A stretch of DNA of 64,000 bases from Microbispora sp. H11081 (GTDB taxonomy: Bacteria; Actinomycetota; Actinomycetes; Streptosporangiales; Streptosporangiaceae): the NCBI RefSeq assembly GCF_012999535.1, contig NZ_JABBWV010000011.1, positions 62,001 to 126,000 of the forward strand. The letters run 5' to 3'. Both the position numbers and the translations under genes were made by a program. Position 1 is the first letter of the stretch; each line of letters starts with the position of its first letter. The notes under the pieces were generated by a model that searched no databases, was not told the origin of the DNA, and saw only the letters and a list, made by a program, of their open reading frames with translations. Positions 26,092 to 35,192 of this stretch are shown here, in pieces.

Positions 26092-28946
26092 GGGCGGGAT
26101 CCCGTGAGAAAACCCAGCGCCCTCACCGTGACCCCCTCGCTCTCGTACACCACATAAAGATCGCGCACTCCGGCCGCTCCCGCCAGAGGGGTGGTCACCT
26201 CGACGAAGTCGCGCCCGGTGACCGTGGGCGGGACACTGACCGCGCCGGCGACCTCGCCGGTCAGGGGATCGTCGAGCCGCAGCGTGACCACCCCGCCCTC
26301 GTCGCTCGACACCGTCAGCACGCAGGCCGCCGGCCGCCCGTCGGCGGGGTCGTCCCCGAAATCCCCTCCGCCGAAATCCCCTCCGCCGAAATCACAGTCG
26401 CGGAAGACGATCCAGGACCCCGGCGACGTGGAGCGCAGCGCGTCCCCCGCGTCGAGCGCGGCGTCGCACAGCACCACACCGTCGTACTCGTCGTGGCGGA
26501 CCGCGTCCAGTAGCCCGGCGGTCAGGTCCCGCGGCGGGATGCGCTCGCCCCGCACCCGGAAGGGCGCGCACAGGCGGATGTCCCCCGACGACGCGCCGAC
26601 CTGCACCTTGTGCTCGGCCTCCTCGACCACGAACCTGTCCCGCGTCACGTCCCAGAAGGCCAGGCCGGCGACCGGGACGTCCACCGACACCGTACGGCTC
26701 TCGCCCGGCGCGAGCCGCACCTTGGCGAAGCCGCGCAACTGGCGCAGCGGCTGCTTCACCCGCGAGCGCCGCTGGCGGGTGTAGAACTGCACGACCTCCT
26801 CCCCCGTGCGCTCCCCGACGTTGGTCACCGTCACGCTCACAGTCAAGGTGTCGCCCTCTGCGACCTCGGCCGACGACAGCTCCAGCCCGGAGTACGCGAA
26901 GCGGGCGTAGCTCAGGCCGTGCCCGAACGGGTACAACGGCCGGCCACGGTAGTAGAGGTAGGTGGCGTCGGAGGCGATGACGTCGTAGTCGAGCAGGTCG
27001 GGCAGGTCGGCGGCCGAGCGGTACCACGTCTGGGTGAGGCGGCCGCCCGGGTCGTCGTCCCCGAGCAGCACGCCGGCGAGCGCGTGGCCGTACTCCTGAC
27101 CGCCGTGCGACGACCAGACGATCGCGGGCAGGTGCTCCTGCGCCCAGGTGACCGCGAAGGGGTAGCCACTGGAGAGCACCAGGATGGTCGCCGGGTTGGC
27201 CGCGTGGACCGCCTTCAGCAGGGCCTCCTGCCGCTCGGGCAGCGCGAGCGTCGCGCGGTCCTCCGTCTCGCGGCCGTTCACCAGCGGGTGGTCGCCGAGC
27301 ACGACGACCGCGACGTCGGCGCGGGCCGCCGCCTCCGCCGCGCGGGCCGCGCCGCTCTCGACGAGTTCGACGGACAGCACAGCCGCGGCGCCGGGGTCGC
27401 CGGTGGTGCGGAGGACGCCGTCCGCCACGGTGACGTAGCGGCCCGAGGAGATGTTGCGCAGCACGATCCCCCTCGGCCGCTCCTCGATCAGGAAGGTCTG
27501 CCGCACCTCCCAGCCGTTCGGGCCCGGCTGGTCGTTGACCAGCACGCCGTCCTCCCCCGCCGACACGTGCCGCCCGTTGGCGCAGGACCGGAACGCGAGA
27601 GCGCCGCCGCCCCAGTCGAACACGTCGAAGCAGGACCGCTCGCTCCCCACCCGCAGCGGCCCGCCCTCAGGGTCGGCGGACGCGCCGACGTACCCGCCCT
27701 CGGTGCGCAGCGCGACCCGGTCGACGCCCTCGTGGTAGACGGTGGCGCATCGCCCGGCGAGCCCGTCGAGGGCGGTGACCTGGTACGGCAGGGTGCCGCT
27801 GTACCAGTCCTCGAACAACGCGCCGGCCAGCGGGCCGATCACCGCGACCACGCGCGGGGCGGCCAGGGGAAGCAGGCCGTCGTTCTTCAGCAGCGTGATC
27901 GACTGGCGCGCGGCCTCCCGCGCCAGCCGCCGGTGCCCGGGGCTGTTGACCACGTCGTGGGTGATGTCGTCGTACGGCGTGGCGGGGTCGAACTCGCCCA
28001 GCCGCACCCGGATCGACAGCGTGTGCCGGGCGGCGGCGTCGACGTCGGCCTCGGTCAGCAGGCCGCGGTCGAGCGCCGTCCTGATGTGGCCGAGGGTGGC
28101 GGCGCCGTCGGCGTCGTCCTGGGTGAAGCTGTCCAGTCCTGCCTTGATCGCGTGCGCGTACGCCTCGGGCAGGTCCTTGTGGTAGCCCTGCGCCCCGGCG
28201 AGGTTGCCCGGCGCGTACGCGTCGCTGACCACGAGGATCTCGTCCGGCGCCCAGGCCCGCAGGTGACTGCCGATCAGCGGCGACAGGTGGGCGGGTCGGC
28301 CGTTGACGAGGTTGTACGACGGCATCACGGCGACCGCCGCCCCGGATTCGAGCGCCGGGCGGAACGCCTTGAGCTCGTACTCGTGCAGCACCCGCGGCGG
28401 CAGGCCGCTGGAGGTCACGCACCGGTCGGTCTCGTTGTTGTAGCCGAGGAAGTGCTTCAGCGTGGGCGCCGTCTTCAGCACGTCGTGGCAGCCGCGCAGG
28501 CCGTTCGCGTAGGCCGTGCCCATGACGCCGGTGAGCCAGGGGTCCTCCGAGTAGCCCTCCTCGTTGCGGCCCCAGCGCGGGTCGCGCAGCGGGTTGACCA
28601 CCGGCGCCCAGACGTTGCGGCCCACGCTCTGCGGATCCTTGTGGTGGAAGGCGACGACCTCGTCGCCCGTCGCCTCCCCCACCCGGCGGACCAGGTCCGG
28701 GTTCCACGTGCTCGCCAGCCCGAGGGCCTGGGGGAACACGGTGGCGGGGCCGTGCCAGGCCAGTCCGTGCAGTGCCTCGGTGCCGGTGCGGAAGGGGCGC
28801 AGGCCGAGCCGTTCCACGGGCGCCTGGTACTGGTGCAGCAGACCGATCTTCTCGTCGAGTGTGAGCCTGCCGAGCAGGTCGTCCACCCGGTCGGCGGGAG
28901 ACAGCGCGGGGTTACGGAAGGCCGGGTCCTGAGCCGGTTCGTTCAT
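26088..28946 (-). CDS. GH3 beta-glycosidase with beta-trefoil-like insertion and CBM6-like C-terminus
   Basis: A 952-residue glycoside hydrolase family 3 enzyme without a signal peptide. The N-terminal barrel (about 15-330) has RGRNEEGYSEDP-like (RWGRNEEGYSEDPWLTG) and the nucleophile aspartate D242 in VVSDAYAPGN. The C-terminal alpha/beta domain (about 345-680) is interrupted at about 409-532 by repeats such as ALAFRSCANGRHVSAGEDG and GIVLRNISSGRYVTV, which look like a fascin or ricin-type beta-trefoil rather than PA14. A fibronectin-III-like domain (about 690-790) and a CBM6-like module (about 815-950, ending LAGAAGVRDLYVVYESEG) follow. A beta-glucosidase or beta-xylosidase role is likely. 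It is the first gene of the operon with LacI and GH1. A paralogue with the same architecture lies at 40980-43910. Confidence 0.92.
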   Translation of the reverse strand: MNEPAQDPAFRNPALSPADRVDDLLGRLTLDEKIGLLHQYQAPVERLGLRPFRTGTEALHGLAWHGPATVFPQALGLASTWNPDLVRRVGEATGDEVVAFHHKDPQSVGRNVWAPVVNPLRDPRWGRNEEGYSEDPWLTGVMGTAYANGLRGCHDVLKTAPTLKHFLGYNNETDRCVTSSGLPPRVLHEYELKAFRPALESGAAVAVMPSYNLVNGRPAHLSPLIGSHLRAWAPDEILVVSDAYAPGNLAGAQGYHKDLPEAYAHAIKAGLDSFTQDDADGAATLGHIRTALDRGLLTEADVDAAARHTLSIRVRLGEFDPATPYDDITHDVVNSPGHRRLAREAARQSITLLKNDGLLPLAAPRVVAVIGPLAGALFEDWYSGTLPYQVTALDGLAGRCATVYHEGVDRVALRTEGGYVGASADPEGGPLRVGSERSCFDVFDWGGGALAFRSCANGRHVSAGEDGVLVNDQPGPNGWEVRQTFLIEERPRGIVLRNISSGRYVTVADGVLRTTGDPGAAAVLSVELVESGAARAAEAAARADVAVVVLGDHPLVNGRETEDRATLALPERQEALLKAVHAANPATILVLSSGYPFAVTWAQEHLPAIVWSSHGGQEYGHALAGVLLGDDDPGGRLTQTWYRSAADLPDLLDYDVIASDATYLYYRGRPLYPFGHGLSYARFAYSGLELSSAEVAEGDTLTVSVTVTNVGERTGEEVVQFYTRQRRSRVKQPLRQLRGFAKVRLAPGESRTVSVDVPVAGLAFWDVTRDRFVVEEAEHKVQVGASSGDIRLCAPFRVRGERIPPRDLTAGLLDAVRHDEYDGVVLCDAALDAGDALRSTSPGSWIVFRDCDFGGGDFGGGDFGDDPADGRPAACVLTVSSDEGGVVTLRLDDPLTGEVAGAVSVPPTVTGRDFVEVTTPLAGAAGVRDLYVVYESEGVTVRALGFLTGSRP
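26356..26393. repeat. 15-bp tandem repeat inside the GH3 gene
   Basis: The unit CCGAAATCCCCTCCG occurs twice exactly (26356-26370 and 26371-26385), followed by half of a third copy. It encodes repeats of the five residues FGGGD in a loop of the CBM6-like module and is absent from the paralogous GH3. Confidence 0.85.
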
Positions 28947-28966
28947 CTGCAGAGCTACCCTTCGCG

Positions 28967-28980
28967 TCGAAGCGCTTCGA
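28967..28980. promoter_or_regulatory. LacI-type operator O1
   Basis: TCGAAGCGCTTCGA is a perfect 14-bp palindrome with the central CG-flanked step typical of LacI-family operators. It lies 21 bases upstream of the GH3 start codon. An identical copy is at 29050-29063. Confidence 0.8.
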
Positions 28981-29049
28981 TGACCTGCCGAAATCCGCGC
29001 CCGCGGGGCGCCGCGAGGATCCGCTGTCCGGGTGGGGAAGCGCCTGCTG

Positions 29050-29063
29050 TCGAAGCGCTTCGA
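29050..29063. promoter_or_regulatory. LacI-type operator O2
   Basis: A second exact copy of TCGAAGCGCTTCGA, centred 83 bases from the first. That is close to eight helical turns, so two dimers would face the same side of DNA and could form a loop over the GH3 promoter. Confidence 0.8.
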
Positions 29064-29192
29064 AGGGGTTACCGTGGATTTCCGGTGTGTAAATCCGGGC
29101 TTATCCGGAAGATTGCCCCCAACCTCGGCTCAGGTCAAGACCTCCCGCCTCACACTTTGCGACGGACGGTTATGGCCGCCTCCGAGCGCATG

Positions 29193-32100
29193 TCAGGCGC
29201 GTTCCTCTCCTCCCGCATGGGGCGACCAGCCGATGCCGGCAAAGGCTTGCGCGGCCCAGTGCCGCACTAAGGGCAGATCAGACAGGTGCGGTTCGCTTAG
29301 GATGGCCGGTTTCAGCACCTCCAACACCTGCGCCAGGAATTCGGGCGCAAGTCGTTCGTGATCGGCCGCGAGCTGTCGCAGGACGCGGGCCAGGAACGCC
29401 TCGTAGCTCACCCTGTTCTCTGCCGGGCGGCTTCGTTCGATGACCGCCAGGCAGTTCTCGTACGCCTCCCTCAGGTCGTCGCCTCCCCCGGGACGGCTTG
29501 AAGCAAGCCACAGCCGGAGGAGCGCATTCGTTGTGGAGATTGCCTCGTCCGAGGAGAGGGTGGCGAACGCGGCCGTGGCTCCCACCTCACCAGGGCCGAA
29601 CTCGTCCTCGTTGTCGAACTCTCGGACGATCGGCGTCAGGGCGTGCCAGGCGATGTCCTCGGCTAGATCACAGGTGAAATAGCTCTCCTTGAGGAGGTCC
29701 AACGTCTGGACCACGCGCCAGCCATACCAGTTCCGTCCGGCGTCGCCGGGCGCAAACCGGAAGATCCAGAAGGCGTCCAGGTCCGGAGCGGCCCAGGAAC
29801 CGTCGGGAGCCAGGTCGACGAGGACATCACGCTCGTCGCCATGCCATGTCCGTTGCAGGGACAGCAGGGCGACCAGGTTCCGCCAGGCTTCCGCAGTGAA
29901 CTGCGATCTCCAGAGCAGCGCGTGACGCCTCCACTCCGCCGCAGGGAAGGGGGACCGAGGGAACAGCTCGCGGCCGGCGACCGGGCCGCCGATTACGGAA
30001 ATGAGAACGAGCAGATTCGCGGAATAAGCGGCATGCCTTGAGGGGACGCCGGAGGAAGTGGGCCGGTAGGAGTCGTGAGCGGCGTCCCTGTGCGGTTCGA
30101 GGGCGCCCCAGAAGGCGGGGAGCAGCAGTTCTCGAAACAGTCGGCGTCGATCGTCGGGGATTCGGTGCGCGAGCGCAATCAGGAAATAGATGACTTGTCC
30201 GCGTATGGTCAGGGGTGCGAAGGACAGCAGCGCCCGGATGAAACCATCGTCGGTGATGTGCCTGCTGCGGGTAGCTGCGACGGCGGTCAGTTCGGCGAGC
30301 TCGCGCAGGATCAGCCGAGCGACGAGAAACTCGCCGAAGGTCGCGTGTAGGAACTCGCAGGTCGCGAGGTCGCCGTCGTGGCGCATTGCCCTGGCCCTGT
30401 GGATGAAGAAGAACCGGCCGATGACGTGCTGGGCAGGTGTGGGCGGGGCGTGGAAGCCCGACGTTCGTCGCGGGAGGTCCGGCGGGCCGAGCAGCGCTTT
30501 GAGGTCCGCTGACAACTCGTCCTCGGTAGACCATTGGCGGCCGCGGTTGAACATCGCAAATGCCGCGATCGACAGCCGCAGCATCTCCTCCTCTACCGAT
30601 ACCTCCAGCGAGCCGCCGGACAGCTCCGGGCGGGACTTGCGGACCTCGCGTTCGGCGAAGCGGCGCAGAATCCGCTCGTAGAGATCGGCTTCGTCGAGGC
30701 CCTTGCCATGCTGCTGCAGGGCGTTGTCCACCGCGTCGTACAGGGCCAGCATCAACAGGAGCAGTGGTTGCGTGGCCAATGCCGGTTGGCGCAACACCAC
30801 CGCGGATAGCAGCGGGCGCAATCCTCGCACTGCGAGGGGATCGGCGTTGCGCTCGTTCCATACGGTCAGCCACCGCTCGACCTGCTCGTCCGTGAACGGC
30901 TCTAGCTTGACGACGACGGCCCCGCCGGGCGGGATCCGGGCCCGGTCCGCAACTGCGATGCGGCTCGTGACGACGACCATGACCGGTCGCCCCTGGTCGG
31001 CTTCGCGTTCCTGGAAACGCTCGATCTGTTCGAGATAGTCCGTCTGGCCGATGCCGGTGGCCTGAAGCAACTCATCGAATCCGTCGAGCAGGACGACTGA
31101 CAGCGCACCGTCGGCCGTTCTGGCTAGCGTGGGCCAAGTCACGCTGTCGCCGGTCGCGTCCCTTATGGCGTACTCGATCTGGGATTGCACATCTGTGTCG
31201 GCAGGGACATCGCGTAACGACACGCGAACAGTGAGGAAGTCACGGGCTGGCAGGCGCGCGGCAAGCACCTGGGTGAGCACCGACTTGCCCGAGCCCGGAT
31301 GGCCGAGAACGATCAGAGGACTCCGGGTAGCGGCGAGCGAGGTCAGATAGCCGACGAGGAACTCCTGGAGGTCGTCCCGGACCGGCTGATCCTCCCACCA
31401 GTCCTCCTGATCGATCCGCGCGCTGCGCGCGACAGCGGCGATGCGGAACCGGGGATTGATGTATGCCTCCGCCAGTGACGGGATCGTCAGGCCGTCCGGT
31501 ACGTCTCCGGTGGCCGCGATGGGCCTGTCCAGGCTCCGCCGGTACCGCCTGGCCAGCGCCTGCCGCCGGTCGTCGGCGAGGTCGGCGCCGGAAGCGATCT
31601 CGTCGAGGATTCGTCCCAACCCTTCTAGTCCGGCTTGTAACCGCACAAGCCGCTCGTGCGTGGCGAAGTGGGCGAGACGGTTCGACCAGAATCCCACCTC
31701 GGGGAACTCACCGGCGAGCCGACGTAAGTGCTCTTCGTAGCGGCGCACGGCGGAGTCGGGAACCGCATCGCTCAGGAGCCGCTGAACCTCTTCCGCGCGG
31801 TCGAATTCCTCCCACCCCGCGGCCTCACGAAGACATGCGACGAGCCGCGCGGCCAGCGAGGCGTAGAACTCCCGCAGCGCCTTGGGCGCGGCGATGCCGC
31901 TGAGGAGTGCGGGTTCACCAGGAATGTCACTGTCGTTGAGCACAGCCGCGAGCTCGCGGAGCCGGCTGGACTGGGCGCGCTCACCGGTGACCAAGGCGAC
32001 TTGAGCCGGCTTTCCGAGCAGGAGGTTCCTAGCTCCCTCGGGAAGGGTTACGGCGCTCATGGACTCAAAGAAGGCAGTGAGGACAATCACCTTGTGAGCG

Positions 32101-32348
32101 GCTGTGAGCCGTTCGGTGCGGTCGAAACGGCCTAGGCCGCGAAGCCTGTCTCCCAGCCCGCTGATCAGTGCTCCACTAAGCCGGGCCATCTCGCCCTTGG
32201 CATCGAAGAGGCTGAGCGCGAACTCACCGCCACCGCCGGTGGCCGCCAGCAGGGCCCCGCCAGTCAGCTTGTCCAGCGCGGTCACGAGCGCGGAGCCGGA
32301 GCCGCCAAGCAACTTCACCGCGTCGGCATAGGAGAGCTTGTTCGCCAT
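29193..32348 (-). CDS. NACHT-domain NTPase, candidate antiphage protein
   Basis: A 1051-residue STAND NTPase. Residues 1-280 are a helical N-terminal domain starting MANKLSYADAVKLLGGSGSA, a type seen in front of NACHT in other actinobacterial proteins. The NACHT core has Walker A GHPGSGKSV (349-357), Walker B VVLLDGFDELL (418-428) and the sensor strand VMVVVTSRIA. A region of about 500 residues follows that is mostly helical with no recognised repeats. The segment CEFLHATFGEFLVARLIL resembles the winged-helix end of NACHT modules. Some bacterial NACHT proteins defend against phages; that role is inferred. The base composition is clearly less GC-rich than the neighbours and no partner gene is adjacent, which suggests acquisition. 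GAGGGAG precedes the ATG by five bases. Confidence 0.85.
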   Translation of the reverse strand: MANKLSYADAVKLLGGSGSALVTALDKLTGGALLAATGGGGEFALSLFDAKGEMARLSGALISGLGDRLRGLGRFDRTERLTAAHKVIVLTAFFESMSAVTLPEGARNLLLGKPAQVALVTGERAQSSRLRELAAVLNDSDIPGEPALLSGIAAPKALREFYASLAARLVACLREAAGWEEFDRAEEVQRLLSDAVPDSAVRRYEEHLRRLAGEFPEVGFWSNRLAHFATHERLVRLQAGLEGLGRILDEIASGADLADDRRQALARRYRRSLDRPIAATGDVPDGLTIPSLAEAYINPRFRIAAVARSARIDQEDWWEDQPVRDDLQEFLVGYLTSLAATRSPLIVLGHPGSGKSVLTQVLAARLPARDFLTVRVSLRDVPADTDVQSQIEYAIRDATGDSVTWPTLARTADGALSVVLLDGFDELLQATGIGQTDYLEQIERFQEREADQGRPVMVVVTSRIAVADRARIPPGGAVVVKLEPFTDEQVERWLTVWNERNADPLAVRGLRPLLSAVVLRQPALATQPLLLLMLALYDAVDNALQQHGKGLDEADLYERILRRFAEREVRKSRPELSGGSLEVSVEEEMLRLSIAAFAMFNRGRQWSTEDELSADLKALLGPPDLPRRTSGFHAPPTPAQHVIGRFFFIHRARAMRHDGDLATCEFLHATFGEFLVARLILRELAELTAVAATRSRHITDDGFIRALLSFAPLTIRGQVIYFLIALAHRIPDDRRRLFRELLLPAFWGALEPHRDAAHDSYRPTSSGVPSRHAAYSANLLVLISVIGGPVAGRELFPRSPFPAAEWRRHALLWRSQFTAEAWRNLVALLSLQRTWHGDERDVLVDLAPDGSWAAPDLDAFWIFRFAPGDAGRNWYGWRVVQTLDLLKESYFTCDLAEDIAWHALTPIVREFDNEDEFGPGEVGATAAFATLSSDEAISTTNALLRLWLASSRPGGGDDLREAYENCLAVIERSRPAENRVSYEAFLARVLRQLAADHERLAPEFLAQVLEVLKPAILSEPHLSDLPLVRHWAAQAFAGIGWSPHAGGEERA

Positions 32349-32555
32349 CCGGTCTCCCTCGCGCCCGCCCTTCCCCCATGCTGGCGGACGCGGCCAACGG
32401 CGTACAGCCTCGTTCCTGAACAGCCCGCGCAGTACCCTTCCTGTTCCTCGTCACGAGCGCCGGACGGCACACGCCGACGGAGGCCGGTGGGCGCCGCCGG
32501 AGGCGGGGGCGGCCGGCCGGTCGCGCCCACCCCGGGATGTGCCTGGAGCCGTCGG

Positions 32556-33518
32556 TCAGCGGACGACCTGCAGCAGCGCCTGCCGCCTGGCCGCGGCCGG
32601 CTCGCTCAGCCGCTGCACCTGCCTGCCGTTCTTGTCGAGCACGACCAGGGTGTTGGCGGTGCGGCCGGCGACCCGCACGGCCAGGCGGCCGTCCCGCAGG
32701 AAGAACGCCCCGATGAGCGAGCCCTTCACCGGAATGGCGGTCTTCCTGCCGGTGGCGACGTCGACCACGGCAGGACGGAAGCCGCCGGGCCAGGAGCCGT
32801 CGCCCCCGGGCGCGTTCCGCGACAGCGGGGCCACGACCACCTTCGCGCCGTCGGGCGACAGGCCCTGCACGTGGTTGGCGAGGCCGACGCCCTTCACCTT
32901 GACCGACTTGCCGGTCCTCAGGTCGAGGCGGTAGACGCCCTCGGTCGTCCCCGCGTACCCGGCGAGGTAACGGCCGCCGGCCGACCATGCCAGGTGGCAG
33001 ACCCCGAGGGTGGCGCCCGCCTTCCTGCCGCCCCTGCCGTCCGCCCCGACGATGGAGATCTGCCCGGCGTCGGAAACGCCCTTCCTCACGTACGCGACCT
33101 GGCGCGAGTCGGGCGACCAGACCGGGGTGGCGCACGGGAACCCGGCCGCGGCGCCCTTGGCAACGGTCTTCGCCGTGCGGCCGTCGCCGACCCGCACGAG
33201 ACCGCGGTCCGTGATCCAGGCGACCTTCCTGCCGTCAGGGGACGCGGAGAACTGGCCCGTCATCGGCATGGCGCCGACCTTCGAGAAGCCCCTGCCGGGC
33301 TCGTACCGGCTGATCGGGAAGCCCTTGCCGTACGAGAGGTAGACGGCGACCCCGGCGAGGGGCGTGGGCGCGGCGGAGGCTCCGGCCAATGCGGCGGCAG
33401 CCGCGGAGGTGGCCGGTGCGGCGGCCGCGGGGGCGGCCGGCGCGCCCAGCAGCGTGGCCGAGAGCGTGGCCGAGAACGCGGCGGAGAGCGTGGCGGAGCA
33501 GAGCAGGCGAGTGTTCAT
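32556..33518 (-). CDS. Secreted TolB/WD40-like beta-propeller protein
   Basis: A 320-residue protein with an N-terminal signal peptide and a long alanine-rich stretch (about residues 5-50). Residues 55-320 contain repeated beta-propeller blades of the PD40/TolB type: FSASPDGRKVAWITDRGLVR, PVWSPDSRQVAYVRKG, LAWSAGGRYLAGYAG, LSPDGAKVVVAPLSR and FFLRDGRLAVRVAG. Each blade carries the SPDG or SxGG turn. The ligand or partner is unknown. No Tol or Pal gene is nearby, as expected in an actinobacterium. The protein is probably released or retained at the cell surface. It sits between the NACHT gene and a ROK regulator on the same strand, with 104 bases to the regulator stop. Confidence 0.8.
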   Translation of the reverse strand: MNTRLLCSATLSAAFSATLSATLLGAPAAPAAAAPATSAAAAALAGASAAPTPLAGVAVYLSYGKGFPISRYEPGRGFSKVGAMPMTGQFSASPDGRKVAWITDRGLVRVGDGRTAKTVAKGAAAGFPCATPVWSPDSRQVAYVRKGVSDAGQISIVGADGRGGRKAGATLGVCHLAWSAGGRYLAGYAGTTEGVYRLDLRTGKSVKVKGVGLANHVQGLSPDGAKVVVAPLSRNAPGGDGSWPGGFRPAVVDVATGRKTAIPVKGSLIGAFFLRDGRLAVRVAGRTANTLVVLDKNGRQVQRLSEPAAARRQALLQVVR

Positions 33519-33622
33519 CGTGTCCCGATTCGTCGAGGGTGCCTTGTTCGACGCGCCGGGCCCCGATCAGGTTCGCCGGCATCCCCCACCGGCGTCGGCG
33601 CCGGCTCTGGCTCTGGCGGCGG

Positions 33623-34834
33623 TCAGCTCTGCGCGGGCAGGCGGCCGGAGTCGACCGAGTCGAGCACCCGCGCGGCCGCCCCGAGCGCCGCCGCGCCGTA
33701 CCCGAGCGTCGACACCTCCAGCCGGCAGCCTCCGCCGCCGGGGGCGAGCACCCTGCCGTACATCTCCTCCTCAGCGCACGCGACGAGCCAGGGCGCCAGC
33801 GGCACGTAGTAGCCGCCGAGGATCACGACCTCGGGGTTGAGCATGTTGGCCACGGCGGCCATCCCCCTGCCGAGATGGCGCCCCACGTCCTCCAGCAGCG
33901 CGAGGATCTCCCGCTCGCCGTTGCCGGCGCGCCGCACGACCTCGTCGATCTCGAGTTCCAGCTCGGACGGCGAGGCGTCGGGCGCGGTGTGGGCGAGGAT
34001 CGCGCCGATCCCCGCGACGGCCTCCAGGCAGCCGCGCCTGCCGCACCGGCAGGTGGGGCCCGCGGGGTCGAGCTCGATGTGGCCGATCTCGCCGCTGTAG
34101 CCCTGCCCGCCCCGCCTGAGCCTGCCGTCCATGACGATGCCCGCGCCCACGCCCACCTCGCCGGTCACGTAGACGAGGTTGGCGGCGTTGCGGTGCGGCC
34201 CGAACCGGTGCTCGGCGAGCGCGGCGAGGTTGGCGTCGTTGTCGGCCAGCACGGGGAAGCCGGGGTCGCGCAGCGCCTTGGTGAGGTCCCCGGCCAGGTC
34301 CGCGTCGCGCCAGCCCAGGTTGGGCGCGACCCGCACGACGCCGTTCACGTCCACCAGCCCGGGGACGGCCACGGTCAGGCCGAGCACCTGACGGGACTCC
34401 TTGCTCATCTTGCTGACGACCCGCCGGGCGAGCGCGGCCATCGCGACGACCGCCTGACCGGCGCTGGAGGTGCCGCCGGGGAAGGACCGCCGCCAGTTCA
34501 GCAGTTCCTCGCCCTTGAGGTCCACCGCGACCGCCGAGATGTAGTCGACGTTGACCTCGATGCCGATCGCGGCGTACGGCGAGCCGTCCAGGACGAGCAT
34601 GGTGGCGGGCCGGCCGACGCGGTGCTCGGTCAGGCCGGTCTCGCGCAGCAGCCGCCGTTCGATGAGGTCGGCGACCAGGCTGGACACGGTGGCCTTGTTG
34701 AGGCCCGTCGAGGCGGCGATGTCGGCACGCGAGCAGGGCGCGTTCTCCCGGACGAACCGCAGCACGACGGCGAGGTTGGTCGCCCGTACGTCGGTGAAGT
34801 CGGCAGGCTTCGGCCCGTTGTGCGATGTGATCAA
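33623..34834 (-). CDS. ROK-family transcriptional regulator
   Basis: A 403-residue sugar-responsive repressor or activator. An N-terminal MarR-like winged helix (APCSRADIAASTGLNKATVS, VADLIERRLLRE) is followed by a ROK sugar-kinase-like domain with GIEVNVDYISAVAVDL, the zinc cluster CRCGRRGC with upstream GEIGHIELDP, and the C-terminal NPEVVILGGYYVPLAP. Members such as XylR and NagC bind xylose or amino sugars. The GH31 operon 6 kb away is one plausible target, but proximity is the only argument. A candidate operator lies about 180 bases upstream of its start. It is not in an operon with a kinase or transporter. Confidence 0.9.
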   Translation of the reverse strand: MITSHNGPKPADFTDVRATNLAVVLRFVRENAPCSRADIAASTGLNKATVSSLVADLIERRLLRETGLTEHRVGRPATMLVLDGSPYAAIGIEVNVDYISAVAVDLKGEELLNWRRSFPGGTSSAGQAVVAMAALARRVVSKMSKESRQVLGLTVAVPGLVDVNGVVRVAPNLGWRDADLAGDLTKALRDPGFPVLADNDANLAALAEHRFGPHRNAANLVYVTGEVGVGAGIVMDGRLRRGGQGYSGEIGHIELDPAGPTCRCGRRGCLEAVAGIGAILAHTAPDASPSELELEIDEVVRRAGNGEREILALLEDVGRHLGRGMAAVANMLNPEVVILGGYYVPLAPWLVACAEEEMYGRVLAPGGGGCRLEVSTLGYGAAALGAAARVLDSVDSGRLPAQS

Positions 34835-35192
34835 TGTCCGCCCCGTTCCCGCTTGGCCTCATCATGCCGCAATTGCGAGCAATTCGACACGACAACGGCG
34901 GCCATGGCGGCGCGGACGGACGCGTGAGCCGCGCCGTGTCCGGCCCGGCCCCGGCCGCAGGCCCCAGCGGTTCCCGGGTACCCTGGTGGCACTCGCCCCT
35001 CCGGTATTTGTTTAGTCACTAGACTAACTAAAGCCTACCGTGCCGCGCCGGGTGAATCCAGCGGACCGCGCTTTGTCACCCCGGGGACGGCACGGGGCGC
35101 CGAGCGGGACTCCCGTGAGCGGAACGCGCGCCAGCACCAGGGGCAACTGGAGTGCAAGCCCGCATCAAACGGGACGCGGCAGCATTGACGCC
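34835..35192. other. Intergenic region between ROK gene and small plus-strand gene
   Basis: This 358-base gap holds the inverted repeat at 35011-35032 and no convincing coding sequence. The upstream open frames on both strands lack start signals. The AT-rich stretch around 35005-35035 stands out from its surroundings and probably contains the divergent promoters. Confidence 0.5.
35011..35032. promoter_or_regulatory. Nested inverted repeat, candidate ROK operator
   Basis: TTAGTC-ACTA-GACTAA (35012-35027) is a perfect inverted repeat, and TTTAGT (35011-35016) also pairs with ACTAAA (35027-35032). Known ROK operators begin TTAGT and end ACTAA around an AT-rich centre, so this could be the site bound by the regulator encoded downstream. 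The distance to that gene, about 180 bases, is large. Confidence 0.45.

Noticed and set aside
26610-29270. Plus-strand open frame of almost 900 codons opposite GH3
   Set aside because: GH3 on the minus strand has full family motifs; the plus frame is a composition artefact and also crosses the GH3 promoter.
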